Assembly (NCBI GenBank): GCA_963773845.1
Contig: CAVZCU010000011.1
Coordinates: 124,001 to 188,000, forward strand
Length of the DNA stretch: 64,000 nt
Direction: 5' to 3'
Origin: SIAJ01 sp963773845
GTDB lineage: Bacteria; Planctomycetota; Planctomycetia; Gemmatales; Gemmataceae
Below are positions 58,069 to 64,000 of this stretch, piece by piece. Below the pieces are notes generated by a model. It made no database searches, was not told the origin of the DNA, and worked only from the letters and a program-made list of their open reading frames with translations. Positions within the stretch are counted from its first letter, which is position 1, and the number at the start of each line of letters is the position of its first letter. The position numbers were made by a program, and so were the translations under genes.

Positions 58069-59562
58069 CTACATGAACAATTCCTCGCGTGCCTTTCCTT
58101 CGCCGGCGATTGGTCGGGGCCTGCCCATGTGGTCGATCAGAGTCGCCGCCGGATCGATTCCCAGCAAGTGATATGTTGTCGCCAGAATGTCTTTCGGCGA
58201 CACCGGCGTTTCCGCCACATCGCCGGCGATCCGGTCCGTCTTGCCTACGACTCGGCCGGAGGCGAAACCGCCGCCCGCAAAGATCGCGGAATAAGCACGC
58301 GACCAGTGGTCGCGGCCGCCACCCTTCACATTGCTGAGTTGCGGTGTCCGGCCGTGCTCGCTGATGCAGACCACTGCCGTCTCAGCGAGAAGCCCACGTG
58401 CTTCCAAGTCGCGAATGAGGCCCGCGTACGCCAAATCGAAAGTCGGACAAAGCTCGTCCTTCAGTCGCGGATAGTGCTGGTAGTGCGTGTCCCAGGCGCT
58501 GTCGGCCAATCCGTACTCGTCCCAGAACACGCTCACAAATCGGCTGCCGGCCTCCACGAGTCGGCGTGCGACGAGGGCGCCTTGGCCGAAAAGCGTCATT
58601 CCGTAGCCTTCACGCACGGCCAGCGGTTCGCGGCGCAGATCGAGGGCATTGCGCAATCGGTCCGAAGTGAGCAACGAGTAAGCCATCCCTCGATAGCGAT
58701 CAAATCCCCGATTCGCGTCGTTGTCACGCTCGTGCTGGCAATGATCGATCTGAGCCAACAGCGAGCGACGACGGTCCAGGCGATCCAATGTCAGCACATC
58801 ACGCGAATCCGCTCCGGCGGAAATCTCAAAACGGCCGTCCGGCAGAATGCCTCCATACGGGTCACGAAACTCCTGCACCACGCCACGATTCTCTTGCGTA
58901 AATGGCCGCGTGCCCTCGCCGCGAAATTCGGTCCAGACGGGATCGTAGGCCGGACCCAGGAACCCGCCATAGGGGCCCGACCGGTGCGGCTGGTTGGTCC
59001 GACGAGTGCTTAACGGCCAGGGCAGAGCCAAGTTGTTCGGAACCGGTGGAACTCGGCTGGGGGTACGATTGTCCGCCAGGCGATCGACTACCGATCCGAT
59101 GAATGGCCAATGTCCCGGATCACGCGGCGAAACTTCAATCGTGCCCCGGGGGTCGGGCAAGCCCGTGGTCGCGTAGGCAATGCCGTGTACCGGATACGGA
59201 TGAGTCATCGACCGAACAACGGTGGTTCGGTCGAGCACCTTCGCGGTTCGCGGTAGAAGTTCGCCAATTCGGTAACCGGGAATTGCCGTTGAAATTGACC
59301 GCAAGTCACCGCGGATGCCAGTCGGAGCATCGGGCTTGACGTCGAATGTCTCCAGTTGGCTGGGCGAGCCATACAAGTAGAGGAGAATGCAAGCCTTCGC
59401 CTTGCCGAACGAGCCAGATGCCCGCGATTCACCACTGGCAATCGCCCCTCGGCTGGATATCAGATCGCCGAACCCCAAAGTACCGACGGTGCTAGCCTGA
59501 ATGAATTCCCGGCGCGTCCAGCCGCGGCAAAGCCGACGTTTCGAGCCGAGGATTCGGAGCAT
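58069..59562 (-). CDS. second DUF1501 protein with Tat-like signal
   Basis: A 497-aa protein starting MLRILGSKRRLCRGW with a Tat motif TRREFIQASTVGTLGFGDL. DUF1501 features include ACILLYLYGSPSQLETFDVK, TTVVRSMTHPYPVHGIAYAT, GQGALVARRLVEAGSRFVSV and AVVCISEHGRTPQLSNV, then GGGRDHWSRAYSAIFAGGG. It is only distantly related to the first DUF1501 gene and convergent with it. No PSD1 partner is adjacent. Confidence 0.86.
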   Translation of the reverse strand: MLRILGSKRRLCRGWTRREFIQASTVGTLGFGDLISSRGAIASGESRASGSFGKAKACILLYLYGSPSQLETFDVKPDAPTGIRGDLRSISTAIPGYRIGELLPRTAKVLDRTTVVRSMTHPYPVHGIAYATTGLPDPRGTIEVSPRDPGHWPFIGSVVDRLADNRTPSRVPPVPNNLALPWPLSTRRTNQPHRSGPYGGFLGPAYDPVWTEFRGEGTRPFTQENRGVVQEFRDPYGGILPDGRFEISAGADSRDVLTLDRLDRRRSLLAQIDHCQHERDNDANRGFDRYRGMAYSLLTSDRLRNALDLRREPLAVREGYGMTLFGQGALVARRLVEAGSRFVSVFWDEYGLADSAWDTHYQHYPRLKDELCPTFDLAYAGLIRDLEARGLLAETAVVCISEHGRTPQLSNVKGGGRDHWSRAYSAIFAGGGFASGRVVGKTDRIAGDVAETPVSPKDILATTYHLLGIDPAATLIDHMGRPRPIAGEGKAREELFM

Positions 59563-59704
59563 GTTGAGAATTCGCGGCAAAATCAGGATTCGAGAATTAT
59601 CGCTGCCAGAGATGTTGAGTCTACGCTGCTGAAGAAAACGATACAAGGTCTTCGCATGGACCGGCTCGGCTCCGCTGCGACTCTGTCATGAAAGAACTCC
59701 AGGG

Positions 59705-60250
59705 TCAGGAATGCGACCTCCCCGTCTGACCCCAATTGGACTTGTTGAATTGTTGTGAGCCGCCGCGGGGAATAGTCAGGGTGTTCCACTTTTCGCCGGC
59801 ATGGATGCGGGCGACCTGAACGATCTGGCCGATGTGGTAGCAAGTGTGGCCGAGCGACCGTTCCAGCGCCAATGGTACGGAATGCGGCTCGCCGCGGATC
59901 GTGACCGTCTTGACAAGGTCTTCCGACTTGAGAGTGTTGAGCGTCGTCAGCAGGCAGGCCCAGCCCCGCTCCCAGAATTCCAGAACTTCGGCTCGGCTCT
60001 TGAATGAGTCGACAAACTCATCGTCGCGCGTCCGCCACGGCTTCTCGCCGTCGGTCGTCAGAAAGTCGGTCCAGCGCGAGAGCAGGTTGCCGGCGATGTG
60101 CTTCATGACGAGGGCAATGGAATTCGTATTCGCATCGAGAGCGACGTGAAGCTTGTCGTCCGGCACCTGCTCGACGGCTCGGTCGGCCAATCGCTTGTTG
60201 GCCTCGAAGGCGTTGATGATGGCGGAGAGAAATGTAGTGGCAATGTCCAT
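59705..60250 (-). CDS. DinB-like protein (DUF1572)
   Basis: A 181-aa four-helix protein starting MDIATTFLSAIINAFEANKR, with NSIALVMKHIAGNLLSRWTD, then WERGWACLLTTLNTLKSEDL and SLGHTCYHIGQIVQVARIHA. The two conserved histidines (KHI and GHTCYHIGQ) bind a metal in DinB-fold thiol-dependent enzymes. The start at 60250 follows a good AGGAGAAATACCG site. Confidence 0.82.
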   Translation of the reverse strand: MDIATTFLSAIINAFEANKRLADRAVEQVPDDKLHVALDANTNSIALVMKHIAGNLLSRWTDFLTTDGEKPWRTRDDEFVDSFKSRAEVLEFWERGWACLLTTLNTLKSEDLVKTVTIRGEPHSVPLALERSLGHTCYHIGQIVQVARIHAGEKWNTLTIPRGGSQQFNKSNWGQTGRSHS

Positions 60251-60326
60251 TCGGTATTTCTCCTGCGTTGGTAGAATAGTCCGCACGCGTACCGTCGGGG
60301 TAGTGGCAGTCAACTAAATCCAATCC

Positions 60327-61703
60327 ATGCTGTCCCGCGTTAATCAAGCTGTGTGGTTTCGTAGAAGTCTTTTCGCCCTCGCGGCCTGTTCGCTGCTGGC
60401 ATCCACCGCGCCCGCCGCCGAGCCGTTGACCGGCAAGCGTTCGAATCTCGAACGCTTGACTCTGACTCACCTGGCCGCCGCCTATGCGGATGTCGAAAAA
60501 CTGAAGCCGCTGCGGGTTGAGATTCCAATTCGCCCCGGTCTCAACGACTATCGTTGCATCCTGCACGCCCATGCCGAGGATTCGACACATCCCGGCGGCA
60601 CGCTGCCCGAAATGCTCGCTGACGCCAAGAAGGCTGGCGTCCATGTCATCTTGCTCACCGATCACTACCGCCCGCCGCGCGACTTTATTGACGGGCGCTG
60701 GCGGGGATTGAAGGAGGGGGTCCTTTTCATTCCCGGTTCCGAGGTCAACGGCTTCCTCGTCTATCCGATGAAGTCGATTCTCAAGCGCATGGAACTGAAA
60801 GGAATAGACTTCGTCAACACGGTCACGGACGGCGATGGCATGATCTTCCTTTCGCACATCGAGGAACGGAAGGATCACTCGATGGACGGCTTGACTGGCC
60901 TCGAAGTCTACAACCGCCACTGGGATGCCAAGAAAGACAAGTTCTCGCTCCTGGCGCTGGCCGCCAAGCTGACCGACCCCAAGCAGTTGGCCGAACTGCA
61001 AAAAGCCGTCAAGCTCTATCCGGATGAAGTGTTCGCGTTTCAATGCGATTATCCAAAGCTTTACCTCGACAAGTGGGACAAGGAAACCAAGCAGCGACGA
61101 CTGACCGGCATCGCCGCCAACGATTGCCATCACAACCAGGTGCTCCTCATCAAGATGGTGGATGCGGATACCGTACGGATCGGAACCAACGTCGACGCCG
61201 ACGACAAGATGCAAAAAATCACGGCGACGCTACGGCCCGGCATCAAGGAAATGACCAAGGGGCACAAAGCCGGCGACATTCTCGCTCGGCTGGACGTTGA
61301 CCCTTACTATCGTTCGTTCCGCAACTCTGCCACTCATATCCTCGCGCCCAAGTTGGACGAGCCTGCCATTCGCACGGCACTCAAGTCCGGCCACGCCTAT
61401 GTCGCCTTCGAGTGGATGGGCGACGCGACCGGGTTCCGCTTCGACGCGGTCATCAACGGCAAACAGTCTGCCATCATGGGCGATGAAGTCAAACTGGCCG
61501 ATGGTTTGAAATTGATCGCCAAGTTGCCGATGCGTGCGTACATGCGATTACTGCGCCACGGCAAGGTCGTCGCGAAGGTCGAGAACAAGACAGAGTTCGA
61601 GTACGCCGTCAAGGAAGCAGGCGTCTACCGCCTCGAAGCCTGGCTCAAGTTCGATGGCGAATGGCGGCCGTGGATCGTCGCGAATCCGATCTATGTGAGG
61701 TGA
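60327..61703 (+). CDS. secreted PHP-domain phosphoesterase-like protein
   Basis: A 458-aa protein with a signal peptide (SLFALAACSLLASTAPAAEP) and a PHP domain: YRCILHAHAEDSTHPGGTLP (HxH), AKKAGVHVILLTDHYRPPRD (TDH), GVLFIPGSEVNGF, GMIFLSHIEERKD and ITGIAANDCHHNQ-like GIAANDCHHNQVLL. The metal-binding set of PHP phosphoesterases is nearly complete. The C-terminal about 100 residues are a beta-domain (KLPMRAYMRLLRHGKVVAKV). Substrate unknown. Confidence 0.8.
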   Translation: MLSRVNQAVWFRRSLFALAACSLLASTAPAAEPLTGKRSNLERLTLTHLAAAYADVEKLKPLRVEIPIRPGLNDYRCILHAHAEDSTHPGGTLPEMLADAKKAGVHVILLTDHYRPPRDFIDGRWRGLKEGVLFIPGSEVNGFLVYPMKSILKRMELKGIDFVNTVTDGDGMIFLSHIEERKDHSMDGLTGLEVYNRHWDAKKDKFSLLALAAKLTDPKQLAELQKAVKLYPDEVFAFQCDYPKLYLDKWDKETKQRRLTGIAANDCHHNQVLLIKMVDADTVRIGTNVDADDKMQKITATLRPGIKEMTKGHKAGDILARLDVDPYYRSFRNSATHILAPKLDEPAIRTALKSGHAYVAFEWMGDATGFRFDAVINGKQSAIMGDEVKLADGLKLIAKLPMRAYMRLLRHGKVVAKVENKTEFEYAVKEAGVYRLEAWLKFDGEWRPWIVANPIYVR

Positions 61704-61716
61704 ATGGCATCGTGGC

Positions 61717-62454
61717 TCATCGCGCGAACGACTGAATCAGAATGACTATCCCGATGAGAATCAGCCCCCTGTGCACGGAACGGACAAAGGACGCTGGCGC
61801 CATTCGCCGGTTGACAATGCGCCCCAGCACGATCGATACGATGACGACCGGCAGCGAGAACAGGTAATAGCGGCTGACCGGCGCGACCCACAGGCCGGCC
61901 AGCCAGTAGCCGGCCATGCCGAGCAGGCTCGCGGGCAGGAAATACCCTTGCAGTGTCGCCCGGAACTGTTGAGCCGACCAACGGCGAAGCGTGCCGTAGA
62001 TCACGAGCGGCGGCCCATTCATGCCATAAGCCCCGCCGAGCACCCCCGCGCCAAAGCCAAACAGCCAGGCCAGCCGGTCGTCGTGCAGCTCAAGGGGAGT
62101 CCGCCGCGCCAGGCAGAAGCCCGAGAAGGCAATGATAACGACGGCCATCACGGCCTTGACGACGGGGCTGGGCGCCATTGTCAGAAGCAGCAGGCCGAAC
62201 GGAATGCCGAAGAGCGTGGAAAGGACCAATCGCCAGGCACTGCCGAAATGGATCTTTTGCCAGTCTTCCACCAGAATGACGACCGCGACGGTGATCGAAA
62301 TGAGAACAGCCAGCGGTGCGGCCACCTCGACCGGCATCCGGAGCGCGAGTAACGGGACGGCGATCAGAGCCTCGCCGAATCCGAAGGCCGACCGGATCAG
62401 CGTGGCAACGAAGATCACCGAAAGCATCCAGACGATCAGCCAGCCCTCGGTCAT
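61717..62454 (-). CDS. TauE/SafE-family sulfite or anion exporter
   Basis: A 245-aa integral membrane protein with about eight helices: MLSVIFVATLIRSAFGFGEA, LIAVPLLALRMPVEVAAPLA, the repeat FGAGVLGGAYGMNGPPLVIY, and an end IVILIQSFAR. The GFGxAL...P and GAYGMNGPP motifs identify the TauE/SafE family (PF01925), which moves sulfite, sulfoacetate or other anions. No sulfur genes are adjacent. Confidence 0.88.
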   Translation of the reverse strand: MTEGWLIVWMLSVIFVATLIRSAFGFGEALIAVPLLALRMPVEVAAPLAVLISITVAVVILVEDWQKIHFGSAWRLVLSTLFGIPFGLLLLTMAPSPVVKAVMAVVIIAFSGFCLARRTPLELHDDRLAWLFGFGAGVLGGAYGMNGPPLVIYGTLRRWSAQQFRATLQGYFLPASLLGMAGYWLAGLWVAPVSRYYLFSLPVVIVSIVLGRIVNRRMAPASFVRSVHRGLILIGIVILIQSFAR

Positions 62455-62636
62455 TGGCCACTCTCCGACGGAAGGTGATACGATCCCGCTCGCCGTCGAT
62501 GGCGAAAGGTGTTCCCGTTTCCGATCGGGCGGACGATTTGCAAGGGACCGTTATCGAAAGGTGTTCGTATGTCGAACAACTGGACGTCATGGCATTCTCC
62601 CGGTCGAGGCGCTTCCGTCCATCCGCCATTCGCTCC

Positions 62637-63683
62637 TCAGTCCGGCCGGCTGGCCAGGAAGCGCAGGGCGAAGCTGGTGGAGACAACCGGAAAGTCATCG
62701 ATGGGCGTGTGGATCTGCCATTCCCCGCCCGGCTTTTGATTTTTGAGCAACCATTCCGCGCCCAGCTTGTACCACTCGTGCTTCTTGTCCTTGGCACCGA
62801 ACACCCGTGCCCTGGACGCTCGGCCGAGCGCAGCGATGGCATCCAGATTGTAGAAGGCGCTCTTCTTGTTCTGAATCGCGAAGTGACGGGCCAGCCACGC
62901 CTCCCCGTTACCGCGGGCTCCCTCGGCCGCGTCGCTGTCCTTGCCAAGGACATTCTTGGCCAAGGCCAGGCACGCGAGGCCGGCGACGGTCATGCTGTGG
63001 GTCGAGTAGGGAGCATCGGAGGTCATCGCTCCCTCCGGGGCATATCCCCACCCGCCATCCGCCTTCTGAGTTCGAACAAATAGAGCGCGAATGTCCTCCC
63101 AGAGGCTCGCGCGCTTCACCTTGAACCCGGACCGGTGGGCGGCATACAGTGCGGCGACCGCGAACTGGGTGTTCGAGTGGTCGGCCCGTGTGTCCCGGTC
63201 CGCCGAATAGCTCCACCCCTCGAACGTCTTCCCGTTGCCGACGGCGGCATCCTCCAGCCACTTTATATTTCGCTTGATTCGGTCCGCGTCGGCCTTTTGA
63301 TTGGCCCGGCAGAACACCTGCGTCTGCAGGCCGACAACGTAGGTGTGCTGCGGCTCCACGGTCCGCAGGTATGTCAGCCCACGGGCAACGACCTTGTCGT
63401 CCGGCTTGAGCCCGCTCTCCAGCAGGGCGAGGACCGCAAGCGCCGAAGTGCCCCCCGGCTGGATCAAGTTGAGAGTGACGTCCTCCCAGTTCCACGTCCC
63501 GCCGCCGTGGTCCTGCTGCCCGTTCTTCAAGTACTTGACGCCTTCCTCCTGCGCCTTTTGGACCTTCGCTGCCAGCGCGTCTGCTGGCGGTTTGGGCACT
63601 GGATCGGCCCTCACTTGCTGCCGACCAGCGAAGAGGACCGCCATCCCCGTGGCGAACATCAGGCCGCACATGTTGGTTCTCAT
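62637..63683 (-). CDS. secreted prenyltransferase/terpene-cyclase-fold protein
   Basis: A 348-aa protein with signal peptide (MCGLMFATGMAVLFAGRQQV ending VRA-DP) and repeated alpha-barrel motifs: YLKNGQQDHGGGTWNWEDVT, GGTSALAVLALLESGLKPDD, RTQKADGGWGYAPEGAMTSD, TVAGLACLALAKNVLG and WLLKNQKPGGEWQIHTPIDD. These match squalene-cyclase-like repeats found in many planctomycete secreted proteins that lack the catalytic DXDD, so an enzymatic role is doubtful. Confidence 0.82.
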   Translation of the reverse strand: MRTNMCGLMFATGMAVLFAGRQQVRADPVPKPPADALAAKVQKAQEEGVKYLKNGQQDHGGGTWNWEDVTLNLIQPGGTSALAVLALLESGLKPDDKVVARGLTYLRTVEPQHTYVVGLQTQVFCRANQKADADRIKRNIKWLEDAAVGNGKTFEGWSYSADRDTRADHSNTQFAVAALYAAHRSGFKVKRASLWEDIRALFVRTQKADGGWGYAPEGAMTSDAPYSTHSMTVAGLACLALAKNVLGKDSDAAEGARGNGEAWLARHFAIQNKKSAFYNLDAIAALGRASRARVFGAKDKKHEWYKLGAEWLLKNQKPGGEWQIHTPIDDFPVVSTSFALRFLASRPD

Positions 63684-64000
63684 AGTTAGACCTCCGGCGA
63701 GGAAAAGCTCGGGCGGCTGAGCGTGCTTTTGAGGGCTGTCCGACTTGGCGGCACAGTCACTGACCCCCCACCATGACGGGCCCGGCGGACAGGCACATGA
63801 AAACTGAACAGGACACTACAACCTGCAATGTCACTGTAAGTTGTATTCTTGGCGGTCGCCGATCCCGAGGTTAACGCCGGCTGGCGAGTAATTCCCGCAT
63901 GACCCGCATAACCGATACTACCGCACCCCGCCATGGTCGTTCCTGATTTGCCGGGTCTTGCGCACTTATGGACTACGTGGTGCTTGTCGATGAAAGCGAA
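63684..64000. other. upstream region of the terpene-cyclase-fold gene
   Basis: Non-coding as far as I can see. It must contain the leftward promoter of the 63683 gene; TCCTCGCCGGAGG near 63700 is an inverted word close to its start. Nothing else is supported up to the window edge. Confidence 0.4.

Noticed and set aside
60018..61214. 398-residue minus-strand frame over the PHP gene
   Set aside because: The PHP motifs lie on the plus strand and the minus product has no recognisable domain.

Overview
The window reads as chromosomal DNA of a planctomycete, most likely of the Gemmataceae type. The evidence is a run of planctomycete-typical genes: cytochrome-type DUF1549/DUF1553 (PSD1) and DUF1501 proteins, an ECF sigma factor translationally coupled to a WD40 Ser/Thr kinase, a TIGR03067-like secreted protein, a secreted terpene-cyclase-fold protein, and GC-rich coding DNA. 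I had no database access. Family names come from recognising motifs and sequence patterns.

Layout. (1) 1-15.7 kb is a class 1 DISARM anti-phage locus. It holds the 3' end of the drmMI adenine methyltransferase (with an unusually long C-terminal extension), drmA helicase, drmB (DUF1998), a 96-aa gene, a RelE/ParE-like plus UvrD-like helicase fusion, and drmC (PLD nuclease), mostly joined by 4-base ATGA overlaps. Between drmMI and drmA, on the opposite strand, sits a compact four-gene cassette: an unknown gene, a QueC-like ATP-pyrophosphatase (QatC/Cap9-like), an XRE-ImmA/IrrE protein and a PIN nuclease. (2) 15.9-19.3 kb has a small unknown gene and a large DEAH helicase. (3) 19.3-33.1 kb is a string of small, mostly unstudied same-strand genes. 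Two sets of paralogues (DUF6398, DUF6930-like, pRiA4b-ORF3-like) recur here, with an O-methyltransferase, an M23-like lipoprotein, a GYD protein, a serpin and a macro-domain protein among them. (4) 33.2-44.7 kb carries NUDIX, STAS, a broken IS3 element, CsrA, Crp/Fnr, a HutX-like protein, a DsbA/FrnE-like protein, a divergent DUF5131/TcmP pair, an HNH nuclease and winged-helix proteins. (5) 44.7-48.4 kb is gene-poor and repeat-rich, with hairpin arrays and tandem repeats. It ends at a short sequence resembling a tmRNA 3' end followed by a strong terminator, a plausible right edge of an integrated island. (6) 48.8-63.7 kb looks like ordinary planctomycete chromosome: sigma/kinase, PSD1/DUF1501, DinB, PHP, TauE and a terpene-cyclase-fold protein.

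A window-wide caveat: many genes are split by single-base frameshifts while every motif stays intact in one frame or another. drmA alone needs about ten. This looks like indel errors in the sequence rather than gene decay, though I cannot prove it. I therefore report such genes as one CDS spanning all pieces and give approximate shift positions.

How the genes may work together: the first 16 kb is a defence island in which DISARM has acquired a helicase fused to a toxin-like domain and hosts a second, self-regulated cassette in reverse orientation. The paralogous DUF6398/DUF6930-like clusters and the DUF5131/TcmP pair are the other candidates for undescribed systems.
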